Positions 53,809 through 61,455 of a DNA stretch of 64,000 nucleotides are shown here, piece by piece. Both the position numbers and the translations under genes were made by a program. Origin of the DNA: a virus; the IMG/VR virus record IMGVR_UViG_3300035438_000341, positions 32,047 through 96,046 of that record; one strand, given 5' to 3'. The notes below the pieces were generated by a model. It made no database searches and was not told the origin of the DNA. It worked only from the letters and a program-made list of their open reading frames with translations. The first letter of the stretch is position 1; each line of letters opens with the position of its first letter.

Positions 53809-53952
53809 TCAATGCGTTAGTTAATGAATAGGTATTTGATGAACCTGTACTAATATTACTCAGGTTTATGTAAGGTAATCCTGTGTTAATACTTTGTCTA
53901 GTTAACGCTCCATTACTACTAGTGTGACTAGTACCAGACCATAATGGAGCTG
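53809..53952 (-). other. 144-nt intergenic stretch with a start-less open frame and hairpins
   Basis: The minus strand has an open frame of about 55 codons with no ATG, GTG or TTG near its beginning. It encodes a Ser/Thr/Asn-rich peptide (APLWSGTSHTSS, then LPYINLSNISTGSS) that resembles fibre sequence. Inverted repeats AACCTG/CAGGTT and CTAGT/ACTAG lie within it. It may be a gene remnant or an RNA element. Confidence 0.3.
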
Positions 53953-54153
53953 CTAAAAATTTCTAATTACTATTTGAACATTGTCTGGATCTCCAGCATA
54001 TTCTTCAGGAATCTCTCTTGTAATCTTAAATACAAGATCTTTCTCTGACTTAGCTAAAGCTGTTGTAAGCTCAATAATAATTTTTGAATCTGCATACGAT
54101 CCATCTTTGTCACGTTCATGCAGTATCACTGCATATTGAAATAATTGTTTCAT
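53953..54153 (-). CDS. Hypothetical protein, 66 aa
   Basis: A small protein with a strand-helix-strand pattern (LFQYAVILHERDKD, IIELTTALAKSEKDLVFKI, VQIVIRNF) and TAG as stop. No motif recognised. Lies between the HNH gene and the MazG-like gene. Confidence 0.5.
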   Translation of the reverse strand: MKQLFQYAVILHERDKDGSYADSKIIIELTTALAKSEKDLVFKITREIPEEYAGDPDNVQIVIRNF

Positions 54154-54171
54154 AATGTTTATATTTAATTG

Positions 54172-54474
54172 TTAATCTTTTACAAATTGACCGTTAATCA
54201 TAACTCCTGTACGTTTAGCAATTACATTGTATGCACTCTCTAAACATGATTCTAGACTCAATCCTTGCATTTCTGCTTGGATGATGATTGTAACTAGGAT
54301 GTCACCTAGTGCATCAACTATTTCATCTTTGTTGTTATCAAATATAGCATCTGATAGTTCTTGCACCTCCTCTAATGTTTTATCACATTGTCTAGCTGGT
54401 GTACCATTTTGAAAGATTCCTTTCTGTGTAGCCCATGCTATAACAAGGGCCTCTAATTCATTGTAACTTTTCAT
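54172..54474 (-). CDS. MazG-like nucleotide pyrophosphohydrolase, 100 aa
   Basis: The all-alpha NTP-PPase motifs are present: TLEEVQELSDAI (about 28-39; the EExxE/D metal site) and DEIVDALGDILVTI (about 45-58; the second metal helix). The length fits a minimal single-domain MazG. It would hydrolyse NTPs or dNTPs to monophosphates, for sanitation, recycling or lowering alarmone in the host. It overlaps the next gene (dNMP kinase) by 4 nt, which supports a nucleotide-metabolism unit. Confidence 0.82.
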   Translation of the reverse strand: MKSYNELEALVIAWATQKGIFQNGTPARQCDKTLEEVQELSDAIFDNNKDEIVDALGDILVTIIIQAEMQGLSLESCLESAYNVIAKRTGVMINGQFVKD

Positions 54475-55181
54475 ATTATTTTTTCTGTTATTAAAATTTG
54501 TCTAACTTTTTCTATTAGATCTTCTATAGATCCATCATTAAATATTGTGTAATTAAACCTTGCTTTATCAAGACTTGTCTCACTAGGATGTAATCTTGCA
54601 GTTGTTTTACTTTTTTTAACTGGTCTTATCACTTTAATTGTGAGTCCATTAACGTCTTCTATAGCTTCTAATTCATTAGGAAACCTAACATCTGTAATAA
54701 TCCAATTGCTTGGATCATACTCACTCATCTTTGGTCTCTTGTACTCACACATCAAAGCATTCACCCATGCATTAGGATGTAATCCATCACGTATAGCTTC
54801 TGTACCAAGCTTCTGAAGAAGTTCTCTTACAGACATTAACTCATTGAAACTTACATCAGCAAACACTGGTACAGCATTAAGAGGATTTGATTTTACAGTT
54901 CCCCATTCAGCTCCAAGATATGATTTCTTGAATTCTTGATCTTCAAAATCCTCTACAGGAATACCAGTTAACAGGGAAGCCATTTGTTTTAGCTTCCCTG
55001 CATACTTCTTAATTTCCCAAGTTGATTTATGAAAAGGATTATTTTTTGTACCCCATACAGGTTGACCATTCCAATCATCGTATGATATATTTGCTTTATC
55101 AGCACCATATGTTAAGTATTGTATAATACTACCAACAGTGTCTTTACCACTTCCTATTCTACCTGATATACCTATGATCAT
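54471..55181 (-). CDS. Deoxynucleoside monophosphate kinase, 236 aa
   Basis: P-loop GRIGSGKDT at 7-15 close to the N-terminus, as in the phage dNMP kinase family. Downstream are a lid-like basic segment and WIITDVRFPNELEAIE (about 166-181), a conserved phage dNMP kinase motif. It would convert dNMPs, from degraded host DNA or MazG action, to dNDPs. It overlaps recA by 4 nt, so both are translated together. Confidence 0.82.
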   Translation of the reverse strand: MIIGISGRIGSGKDTVGSIIQYLTYGADKANISYDDWNGQPVWGTKNNPFHKSTWEIKKYAGKLKQMASLLTGIPVEDFEDQEFKKSYLGAEWGTVKSNPLNAVPVFADVSFNELMSVRELLQKLGTEAIRDGLHPNAWVNALMCEYKRPKMSEYDPSNWIITDVRFPNELEAIEDVNGLTIKVIRPVKKSKTTARLHPSETSLDKARFNYTIFNDGSIEDLIEKVRQILITEKII

Positions 55182-56236
55182 AATTCATCTGTTTCTGAAA
55201 CTACATCTTCTTCCACTTCTACTTCCTCAACAGGAAGATCAGTTTGATTGATTGCAGCAACAATCTTCTCTTTCAATTCATCATAGAACTCTGGATTATC
55301 AACTACCAGCTGTTTGAATTCTTCTAAGTCATACTTGATTCCATCTACTGTCATAGTTTTACCATACTTACGTCCTAGCTCAAACTCATTAAGCAGACTC
55401 ATCATCTCATCAAGTTTATCTATACCTACACCATATACAATTTCAAACTCTGATTTTCTATATGGAGGAGACACTCTATTCTTGATAGCTTTTAGCTTAG
55501 TGATATTACCATAGTTCACATCACCATCTTTTGCTAAGGTTTTAGACACTTCTATTCTTACGTCAGTATAATATTTAAGAGCATGTCCACCTTGAGTTGT
55601 TCTAGGATCACCAAACATAACACCAATCTTCTCTCTATACTGAGAGATTACAATCACACATGTTTTATGCTGTGATAGAGCTGCTTTAAGCTTTGGGTAA
55701 GCATTACTATTCAACAATGCTTTTCTACCGATTGAAGAGTCTCCCACATCACCATCAAGCATCTTCTTAGGAATAAGTGATGAATCACTGTCTATGATCA
55801 CTAGATCAATCTCTCCAGTGTTAATCATTTCCATAGCAATATTGAATCCTTCCTCACCACATGATGGTTGAGCAATCAACATCTTTGTTGTGTCCACTCC
55901 TAACTTCTTAAAATAACTCTTATCAACAGCATGTTCACCATCGATATATAATACAGTACCTCCTGCTTTTTGACATTCAGCGGCAGCATGTCCACAGATT
56001 GTAGACTTACCTGTACCTTCCCATCCCATAAGCTCATACAGCTTACCTTTTACAAATCCTCCTACACCAAGAGTGATATAATCAAACCCAATACTTCCTG
56101 TACTGATGACATCATGATCTCCTCCTGGTTTATAGTCTAATGCTAATACTGAACCAACCCCATATTTTTTATTTAGGTTGTCCACTGCGTCTTGAAACTT
56201 GTTATTAGTTTCTTTACTTACTGCTTTTTTTGCCAT
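55178..56236 (-). CDS. recA: RecA-family recombinase, 352 aa
   Basis: All RecA marks are visible: an N-terminal helix with KKYGVGSVLAL; Walker A GWEGTGKS at 71-78; DGEHAVDKSY; IDSDSSL as Walker B; and QYREKIGVMFGDPRTTQGGHALKYY (about 200-224), which corresponds to loop L2 and its flanks in bacterial RecA. The acidic C-terminal tail (VEEVEVEEDVVSETDEL) is also typical. It would promote strand exchange in phage replication and repair, with the PD-(D/E)XK exonuclease at 59099 as a possible resection partner. A structured non-coding stretch lies directly upstream. Confidence 0.88.
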   Translation of the reverse strand: MAKKAVSKETNNKFQDAVDNLNKKYGVGSVLALDYKPGGDHDVISTGSIGFDYITLGVGGFVKGKLYELMGWEGTGKSTICGHAAAECQKAGGTVLYIDGEHAVDKSYFKKLGVDTTKMLIAQPSCGEEGFNIAMEMINTGEIDLVIIDSDSSLIPKKMLDGDVGDSSIGRKALLNSNAYPKLKAALSQHKTCVIVISQYREKIGVMFGDPRTTQGGHALKYYTDVRIEVSKTLAKDGDVNYGNITKLKAIKNRVSPPYRKSEFEIVYGVGIDKLDEMMSLLNEFELGRKYGKTMTVDGIKYDLEEFKQLVVDNPEFYDELKEKIVAAINQTDLPVEEVEVEEDVVSETDEL

Positions 56237-56283
56237 TTTGTTTGTTTTAATTGTTTAAAGATAGTCATTTTTGTTATTATTTC

Positions 56284-56405
56284 CAAGTAAAATGTCAAGT
56301 TTCTGGCACCGTTTACTTGACTTTTTGTGGCAGGATAGACCCCATAAATTAGGGTTTATCTATCCACGATTGGTCGTCCCATATATTCTGTAAATCGGGG
56401 ACCAA
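56284..56405 (-). ncRNA. Candidate structured RNA or leader upstream of recA
   Basis: Three successive stems can be drawn on the minus strand: GGTCCCC...GGGACGACC (56373-56404), GGATAGA...TCTATCC (56334-56364) and GTCAAGT...ACTTGAC (56295-56321). The last has the loop AAACGGTGCCAGAA. The stretch is more GC-rich than its surroundings, has no open frame, and sits between the endonuclease VII stop and the recA leader. It could be a regulatory leader, a processed small RNA or the remains of a self-splicing element; none is proven. Confidence 0.45.
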
Positions 56406-56804
56406 TTATTTTAAATAATTTATTGCTGCATTTAATATTGCAACATTATCATTACACTGCCCTAATAATGTATTGCATTTACTACACAACAGTCCTCGTA
56501 CTTTACCAGTGGTGTGACAATGATCAATGTATAATCCACCATGTGTAGATACTGTAGGATATTCTACATTACATATTTTACATTTTTTATCTTGTAAAAC
56601 ATATAACTGGTTAAGATCATTTATGTCCATACCATAAGTATTAATTATTCTTTTGTTTCTAAGTTTACTGTAATCATAAGTATTTTTCTTTTGTGTATAA
56701 TTACATGATCTACAATAATGATGAACTCCTAATTTTCCATTTTTACTTTTTGTAAAATCAAGTAAGTCTTTTTCTTCTTTACATTTACTACATGTCTTTT
56801 TCAT
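56406..56804 (-). CDS. Endonuclease VII-like HNH nuclease, 132 aa
   Basis: The N-terminus has a CSKCKEEKDLLDF zinc motif typical of phage homing nucleases of this group. The catalytic ββα-metal core is CKICNVEY...YIDHCHTTGKVRGLLCSKCNTLLG (about 75-115), the recombination endonuclease VII signature with four Cys and DHCH. T4 endonuclease VII resolves branched DNA; small versions like this are often mobile. It precedes recA and the structured stretch. Confidence 0.85.
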   Translation of the reverse strand: MKKTCSKCKEEKDLLDFTKSKNGKLGVHHYCRSCNYTQKKNTYDYSKLRNKRIINTYGMDINDLNQLYVLQDKKCKICNVEYPTVSTHGGLYIDHCHTTGKVRGLLCSKCNTLLGQCNDNVAILNAAINYLK

Positions 56805-56848
56805 AATAAGTATTTTTTATGTAGTGAAGATAATATATTTTGTGACAC

Positions 56849-56966
56849 TTTGGGACAAATCTATATTAAATTTTTGTTAATTTTTTAAATGTAAATTTGG
56901 GACAAAACAGGTATTCTTGGTGAAAAATAGGTATTTCTGATCTGTTTTGGTGAAAAATGGGTTGAG
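56849..56966. repeat. Short direct repeats in the promoter region of the endonuclease VII-recA operon
   Basis: TTTGGGACAAA occurs at 56849-56859 and 56896-56906. TTGGTGAAAAAT occurs at 56917-56928 and 56947-56958 (30-nt period). GGTATT recurs between them. A minus-strand TAGATTTG (-7-like) sits at 56856-56863, overlapping the first repeat. The 222-nt gap has no gene; it looks like an operator region. Confidence 0.45.
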
Positions 56967-56968
56967 GA

Positions 56969-57000
56969 TAAAAAAGCCCCAGATTTCTCTAGGGCCTTCT
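56969..57000 (-). terminator. Rho-independent terminator of the upstream minus-strand operon
   Basis: The minus strand reads AGGGCCT-like stem, AGA/TCT closing pairs and a 4-nt loop, then GGGGCTTTTTTATCC; the U-tract is clear. It lies about 30 nt after the stop of the DUF5522-like gene. Confidence 0.7.
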
Positions 57001-57027
57001 CAACAATTAAAAACAGAACAGAACTTT

Positions 57028-57207
57028 TTATTCACTTGTTCTAAGTGATGTATTTCCTTTTTCACATTTGTCATACGGACAATGTCTGCATTCATTACCA
57101 CAGCATTGTTTCTTAGTCTTCAATAGATACTCCTTAGTGAAATGAATTCTTCCATCCTCTAAGTAGTAGTCTCTAAATTCTACAAATTCTTTTTTATCTT
57201 CACTCAT
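57028..57207 (-). CDS. DUF5522-like small Cys-rich protein, 59 aa
   Basis: Read directly from the minus strand: MSEDKKEFVEFRDYYLEDG followed by RIHFTKEYLLKTKKQCCGNE and CRHCPYDKC. The CCGxxCRHCPY pattern is that of DUF5522, a small family known from Bacteroidota genomes, probably metal-binding. The start overlaps the upstream gene's stop by 8 nt and a terminator follows, so it ends the operon. Function unknown. Confidence 0.7.
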   Translation of the reverse strand: MSEDKKEFVEFRDYYLEDGRIHFTKEYLLKTKKQCCGNECRHCPYDKCEKGNTSLRTSE

Positions 57208-57382
57208 ATCTATTCATTTTAGAAGGAACTATTATATATTCCTCATCAAACAATTGATACACTCTCTTTGGATCTAAACTGAATATATCTATTAGTTCTT
57301 CTGCAGATAATGCAGGGAATCTTTCTTTGAACTCATATATAAGAAGTTTAGTTTTTAGAGCTAGTTTTCTTGTGTTCCCCAT
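57200..57382 (-). CDS. Hypothetical protein, 60 aa
   Basis: A helical protein with a helix-turn-helix-like stretch (FPALSAEELIDIFSLDPKRVYQLF, about residues 22-45), which suggests DNA binding. Overlaps both neighbours by 8-35 nt in other frames. Low-confidence function; the coupling supports expression. Confidence 0.5.
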   Translation of the reverse strand: MGNTRKLALKTKLLIYEFKERFPALSAEELIDIFSLDPKRVYQLFDEEYIIVPSKMNRYE

Positions 57383-57605
57383 CCTGAAATTGTTTTATAA
57401 GTTCTCTTTCATCTTCGAATGCATATCGATACTTAGCATCTTTATATTCCTCCATGATGATTGGATTATGCATTTTTCTGAAGAAGTCTTTGTTAGTAGT
57501 TTCTATAGCTAGAATGATGTGACTATCGTTATATCCACAAACATGTCCCTTATACTTAGGGTGCACTATTAACATATTCTTAAACTGGTTGAATACTTTT
57601 TCCAT
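57348..57605 (-). CDS. Hypothetical protein, 85 aa
   Basis: Charged alpha/beta protein (MLIVHPKYKGHVCGYNDSHIILAIET near the N-terminus resembles an SH3-like barrel) with a Lys-rich C-terminus. Overlaps the genes on both sides. Not recognised. Confidence 0.5.
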   Translation of the reverse strand: MEKVFNQFKNMLIVHPKYKGHVCGYNDSHIILAIETTNKDFFRKMHNPIIMEEYKDAKYRYAFEDERELIKQFQDGEHKKTSSKN

Positions 57606-57918
57606 CTTTGTCTAGGTTTAAACTTGCTAATCTATTCTCTAACTCATATTCCACCTTCAAAATGAAACTAATCTTATCCTCAAGCTCTTGTTGAATGATT
57701 CTTCCTGCGAAAGGCATAATGTCCTGAAGATTTGTATACACTCTAGGTAATCCAAACTTTGTTTTGATTTGTTGGTATTTAAATCCAGGGATCCATGTAA
57801 GATCATTGAACACCTGATCAACATAAGCTAATACAGAAGGTTCTTCAATAGACATTCCATAATGTTCTTCTTCTAAATAAGCTTCATACTTCTCATTAAA
57901 TTCTTTACTTGTTCTCAT
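57580..57918 (-). CDS. Hypothetical protein, 112 aa
   Basis: Helical and acidic, with VFNDLTWIPGFKYQQIKTKFGLPRVYTN in the middle and a long C-terminal helix (about 70-105). First gene after a promoter with an inverted repeat at 57933. Probably an early protein; not recognised. Confidence 0.5.
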   Translation of the reverse strand: MRTSKEFNEKYEAYLEEEHYGMSIEEPSVLAYVDQVFNDLTWIPGFKYQQIKTKFGLPRVYTNLQDIMPFAGRIIQQELEDKISFILKVEYELENRLASLNLDKDGKSIQPV

Positions 57919-57932
57919 ATTTTTGTATTATA

Positions 57933-57957
57933 GGGAGACAAATATAATTCATCTCCC
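57933..57957 (-). promoter_or_regulatory. Promoter box inside an inverted repeat
   Basis: The minus strand has TATATTTG (57939-57946), an exact TAnnTTTG box. It lies between the arms of a perfect 6-bp inverted repeat GGGAGA/TCTCCC (57933-57938, 57952-57957). The start of the 112-aa gene is 15 nt downstream. The repeat is well placed to act as an operator. Confidence 0.45.
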
Positions 57958-57966
57958 TGATTATTC

Positions 57967-58344
57967 CTAATTATTCTCTTCTATTTTTGGAGATAGTTTG
58001 TTCTCTAAGATTTCAAATGCTGCATCAATAGCAACTAATTCTGCTTCTTTTCTTGTTTTATATCTTTCTCCATGATCAAAACCATTAATGGCTATCATAA
58101 ATTTAGAAGAATATGAAATACTTATAATGATATCATTATCATCAAATACATCTAATAACATTCTAGGATTTGCATCAATCATGATTGATAGTTTATCATC
58201 TTCTATACCTGTTTCTCTCATCATGTCTTTGAATTCATCTGGAACATCTGCTGTCTGTAATGATTCAATCATCTTCTCTAAGAACCATGCTCTAATAATC
58301 TTAGCTGATTCTGGGTACTTATTTAATAATTCTATTCCTTTCAT
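57967..58344 (-). CDS. Hypothetical protein, 125 aa
   Basis: The first half is helical (KGIELLNKYPESAKIIRAWFLEKM). The second looks like a small alpha/beta domain (DDNDIIISISYSSKFMIAINGF, then a helix with EAELVAIDAAFEIL). This resembles small phage proteins that carry a double-stranded-RNA-binding-like or BRO-like fold, but I cannot assign it. Confidence 0.5.
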   Translation of the reverse strand: MKGIELLNKYPESAKIIRAWFLEKMIESLQTADVPDEFKDMMRETGIEDDKLSIMIDANPRMLLDVFDDNDIIISISYSSKFMIAINGFDHGERYKTRKEAELVAIDAAFEILENKLSPKIEENN

Positions 58345-58345
58345 A

Positions 58346-58552
58346 CTATTCTTCTATTATTGGTTGTTCATGTAATGCTAGAGAGGCTTCTATCCACCAC
58401 ACTCTTTCAAAATCAAATTCAGTTAACGGTTCTTTCTCTTTGCATGCTTTATATTTGATGTCATACATCATAGCAGCCATTTCACAGAATACAGCAGTTT
58501 TCTCCACTCCATATTCTTCTATCAGTGATTCTAATATTTGTCTATTATACAT
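58346..58552 (-). CDS. Hypothetical protein, 68 aa
   Basis: Helical throughout (ILESLIEEYGVEKTAVFCEMAAM and a Glu-rich C-terminus, WWIEASLALHEQ). One base separates it from the 125-aa gene; it overlaps the 183-aa gene by 8 nt. Not recognised. Confidence 0.5.
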   Translation of the reverse strand: MYNRQILESLIEEYGVEKTAVFCEMAAMMYDIKYKACKEKEPLTEFDFERVWWIEASLALHEQPIIEE

Positions 58553-59096
58553 GTTCTTTTAGTTTATCGATTACCAACACTTCTTTTTCTTCATCCCAAC
58601 CTTCCCACACTTCAAAATCATCTTGAAATGTGATTCCAATTTTGTCTTCCCAAAACTCTACAAGATCTGCACTCTTCTTAAATATTCTAAGTTGCAAACT
58701 TATTTCATCTTTACTTAGTCCTGATTTAATAACCTTGACAGACTTAGGAAATTCACTCTGGAATGCTTTTGATGTTTTAGAATATTTCCCTTGCTTGACA
58801 AGTTCATAGTCTTTCTTGAATCTATCATTAAGCTGATATACAACAACAACAAATCCATCTTCATAATCATAATCTTCTATTATGGATTTAGTTCTTTCAT
58901 ATTCACCATCTAAGAACTCCCTAAACTTATCCAAATTATCAGGCTTAAATAACAAATATATAGGATCTTCATAACCATGTTGCATTTTTTCATCTTTAAT
59001 GTATCCATTTATAAATCCATTTGAGCGTAAAGCATCCTTTGGTACCCGAAGAGTGGGCACCATAAAGATACTAGTTATATTCTTTTTTACTTCCAT
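58545..59096 (-). CDS. Hypothetical phage protein, 183 aa
   Basis: An acidic alpha/beta protein: FMVPTLRVPKDALRSNGFINGY near the start, EDPIYLLFKPDNLDKFREFL (about 42-61), DGFVVVVYQL (about 80-89) and an acidic, Trp-containing end. Similar uncharacterised proteins are frequent in early regions of Bacteroidota phages, as far as I recall. It starts 2 nt after the exonuclease stop. Confidence 0.55.
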   Translation of the reverse strand: MEVKKNITSIFMVPTLRVPKDALRSNGFINGYIKDEKMQHGYEDPIYLLFKPDNLDKFREFLDGEYERTKSIIEDYDYEDGFVVVVYQLNDRFKKDYELVKQGKYSKTSKAFQSEFPKSVKVIKSGLSKDEISLQLRIFKKSADLVEFWEDKIGITFQDDFEVWEGWDEEKEVLVIDKLKEHV

Positions 59097-59098
59097 TT

Positions 59099-60151
59099 TT
59101 ATCCCTTAATGTTAACTACTCCATTAGACAAATAGTTTTTGTGACTTATATTCCATGTTTCTGTTTCCTTACACCATTTAAGTGCAGCAATGATATCTTG
59201 TAGACCAGGATAGGTTCTTCCTTTATGTACAAATCCATCATATGCAGCTAGCATATCAGACTTATCAAGAGTGTAGATTAATGGTTGATAGTAGTTAGTT
59301 GAATCACATACAATAAATTGTAAGAATTCCACTGTATATCCATAATATTCACTCTCTGGATCTTTTGCTAAATGCAACATTGCACGAAAATACAAGTATG
59401 CTTGGAGATATGCTCTTCTGTAAAGATAGTATTCTTCATAGAAATTCTCTACACTCCATGTGCACTTAAGGTCGTATGGCTGGATAACTCTTTTATCATG
59501 ATCAATGATCACTTTATCAAGCATACTCTTTAGAGGAAGACCATCTATTTCATATCCTTCTACCTGCATCTGATCTATGATTGTATATCTAGAGCTATTC
59601 ACTAGATTAACAATTGGTGCTGTTGTACTGTTAGTTTTTAGTTGCTCAACAATCTTTTCAGCAACAGACACTTCCATTGTATTAACGACAGTTAAATTCT
59701 TGCTTCTAACAGTGCGTATTTCATTATAATATATCTCAGCATCAGATCCATAAAACTTAGCTACCACAGCCTCATATTTAATCTTAAATCCTGATAGAGC
59801 ATAAGCTTCTTGAGATATATCTGAAAAGTCTCTCTTCACTACACCAAATTCATCTGTAGCATCTCTTGTTACACGATATAATGCTTCAGCAAATTCAAGC
59901 ATTAGTCCTGTTGGTGTAGATGTACAAGATGACATATAGAACTTCTCATCAAATAAATGAGGTTCCATAAGTAGGGTTTCAACTATTCTACCCATATTAG
60001 CCGCAGCTGAATCTTTGTCTTCTACCTTCTCACCAAGATAATACTTCTTGTAATACTTCTTTCTATCTTGTGAGAATTCTTTTAATGAACTACTACTGTC
60101 CATTACCACTGCTCTGTATTGAGCTTCTGTTTTTGCTACTCCTTGTATCAT
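59099..60151 (-). CDS. PD-(D/E)XK exonuclease (RecE/Cas4-like), 350 aa
   Basis: MGRIVETLLMEPHLFDEKFY (about 52-71) carries the first Glu helix of RecE/YqaJ-type exonucleases. The catalytic strand pair is GLPLKSMLDKVIID (about 204-217, Asp212) followed by QPYDLKCT (DxK at about 225-227). The conserved YLQAYLYFRAM helix follows, with Gln and Tyr. It probably resects DNA ends for RecA-dependent recombination or degrades host DNA. crAss-like phages commonly encode such a nuclease in the replication arm. Confidence 0.75.
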   Translation of the reverse strand: MIQGVAKTEAQYRAVVMDSSSSLKEFSQDRKKYYKKYYLGEKVEDKDSAAANMGRIVETLLMEPHLFDEKFYMSSCTSTPTGLMLEFAEALYRVTRDATDEFGVVKRDFSDISQEAYALSGFKIKYEAVVAKFYGSDAEIYYNEIRTVRSKNLTVVNTMEVSVAEKIVEQLKTNSTTAPIVNLVNSSRYTIIDQMQVEGYEIDGLPLKSMLDKVIIDHDKRVIQPYDLKCTWSVENFYEEYYLYRRAYLQAYLYFRAMLHLAKDPESEYYGYTVEFLQFIVCDSTNYYQPLIYTLDKSDMLAAYDGFVHKGRTYPGLQDIIAALKWCKETETWNISHKNYLSNGVVNIKG

Positions 60152-60157
60152 AATTGT

Positions 60158-60325
60158 TTATTTATATATTAATATTGCTGACTGTAATGCTGATGCAGCT
60201 TTTGGATCAACAATTGATGTCATTACTAATGATACCACTGTCTTTAATTCTTTACTATCTATCATTAGTTGAATGTCTCTCTGGATAGTATAGATCTTTA
60301 CTCCTTCCCAATATATTGTTTTCAT
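60158..60325 (-). CDS. Small hypothetical protein, 55 aa
   Basis: Read from the minus strand; begins MKTIYWEGVKIYTIQRDIQ and ends in a helix (ALQSAILIYK). Its ATG overlaps the upstream stop as ATGA, which supports a real gene. Not recognised. Confidence 0.5.
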   Translation of the reverse strand: MKTIYWEGVKIYTIQRDIQLMIDSKELKTVVSLVMTSIVDPKAASALQSAILIYK

Positions 60326-60495
60326 AATGTTTGTTGTCTTATTTCAAGTTGTTTTCTTACTTCATCCCATTCATGTATGTTGTTCTCAACTTCTTCATAA
60401 TCTTCAAGGACTATTAACATATGTTCTGCTAAATAAAGAGCACCGAAAACTCCTAGGTTTTCTACTAATTCTTCTACTTTTTCTTCTGGTGTCAT
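60322..60495 (-). CDS. Small hypothetical protein, 57 aa
   Basis: Begins MTPEEKVEELVENLGVFGAL, an acidic all-helical protein ending in WDEVRKQLEIRQQTL. ATGA overlaps on both sides link it to the 75-aa and 55-aa genes. Not recognised. Confidence 0.5.
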   Translation of the reverse strand: MTPEEKVEELVENLGVFGALYLAEHMLIVLEDYEEVENNIHEWDEVRKQLEIRQQTL

Positions 60496-60719
60496 AATGT
60501 TTGTTTAAATGCTTCAATTATTTGTGGGTAAAGAGCTCTTACCTCTCTTGGTACTCTTGAGAAAAACCATCTCACTTCTAGTTCATACTGATCTCCATTT
60601 GGATCTAATCCTTGTGGATGTATTAACCAGAAGTAATGATATTTCCCTTCGTGCTCTATGTGGCCCTCATGCCAACGTTCCTCGAAAGAAGGAACTTTAT
60701 TAATTGTTATTTCTTGCAT
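60492..60719 (-). CDS. Small hypothetical protein, 75 aa
   Basis: The ATG at 60719 is chosen because the longer frame from 60779 would run 56 nt into the upstream GIY-YIG gene. The sequence begins MQEITINKVPSFEERWHEG and contains HYFWLIHPQGLD and WFFSRVPREVR. The first 15 residues match the 25-aa peptide at 61722 (ITINK, PSF, E, WH). Function unknown. Confidence 0.55.
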   Translation of the reverse strand: MQEITINKVPSFEERWHEGHIEHEGKYHYFWLIHPQGLDPNGDQYELEVRWFFSRVPREVRALYPQIIEAFKQTL

Positions 60720-60723
60720 ATTA

Positions 60724-61452
60724 TTAATTTTTATATTTCCAAATATATCCTCCAGCGGAGTGATAGTGTTTTTTACCATTACAGCATCCAGCTATTGCAG
60801 CATTATTTATAGATAGTTCTCTTTCTACATCCATAGTACTCTTCCATTCTTTTATGAATTCTCCTAATAATGTATATTGACATACAGATTTTGCTCTTTT
60901 ATCTTTATATGAATAGTCTTTACTTTCATTATAATATTCTTTATAAACAAATATGTAATCTTTATACTTATCTCTTTTACCCATAAGAACTCTATGAATA
61001 CAACTAGGTTGAGTATTTAAATAATTAGCTGCATCTGATACAAGAGCAAACTCCTTTATTAAAGTTCCATCTAAATCTAATATTACTATAGGTCTAATTG
61101 CCATACTTTTTAATTTATTACTAATTCTTAACTTATCAACTGAAGTCATTTTTCCTTTTTCAGGATGAGTTGCTTTGATATTATAACCATATTTAGGATT
61201 ATGAGTATCAAGAATATTACACCAATAATGTTCCTCAGATTCTAAAATATCTGTAGAGCACGTTGTTAGAATCTCAAAAGAGAAGTTAGATTGACCATAC
61301 TTATTCCAAGCTTTTTGAAGATGCTCATTTTTGTGTACATTTCTATTTAATGTACTTACATGATTATTAAATCTATCTTTAAAACTTTCTGTATAACCAA
61401 CATATAACTTCTTTGTTATTGTATTCTCTATGGTGTAGATTCCTGAATTCAT
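60724..61452 (-). CDS. GIY-YIG homing endonuclease with IENR1 modules, 242 aa
   Basis: The N-terminal nuclease has GIYTIENT at 4-11 and LYVGYTESFKDRF about nine residues later, with a Glu in SEEHYWCN. A shortened NUMOD3-like region follows (about 100-120). Two IENR1-like DNA-binding modules come next (about 122-165, IVILDLDGTLIKEF; and about 190-240, VCQYTLLGEFIKEWKS, ending GGYIWKY). It is closely similar in design to the one at 5960. It lies between two small genes with 3-4 nt gaps. Confidence 0.9.
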   Translation of the reverse strand: MNSGIYTIENTITKKLYVGYTESFKDRFNNHVSTLNRNVHKNEHLQKAWNKYGQSNFSFEILTTCSTDILESEEHYWCNILDTHNPKYGYNIKATHPEKGKMTSVDKLRISNKLKSMAIRPIVILDLDGTLIKEFALVSDAANYLNTQPSCIHRVLMGKRDKYKDYIFVYKEYYNESKDYSYKDKRAKSVCQYTLLGEFIKEWKSTMDVERELSINNAAIAGCCNGKKHYHSAGGYIWKYKN

Positions 61453-61455
61453 AAT

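Noticed and set aside
53953-53955. TAG recoding, as in some crAss-like phages
   Set aside because: TAG ends genes here (53953, 46276) with the next start at once after, so it is used as a stop.
56284-56804. Complete group I intron with endonuclease VII in recA
   Set aside because: RecA has an intact normal N-terminus, no 5' exon is visible upstream, and I could not trace the conserved intron core; kept only as a possible relic.
60720-60779. Longer start for the 75-aa protein at 60779
   Set aside because: It would overlap the GIY-YIG gene by 56 nt, while the ATG at 60719 lies 4 nt after its stop.
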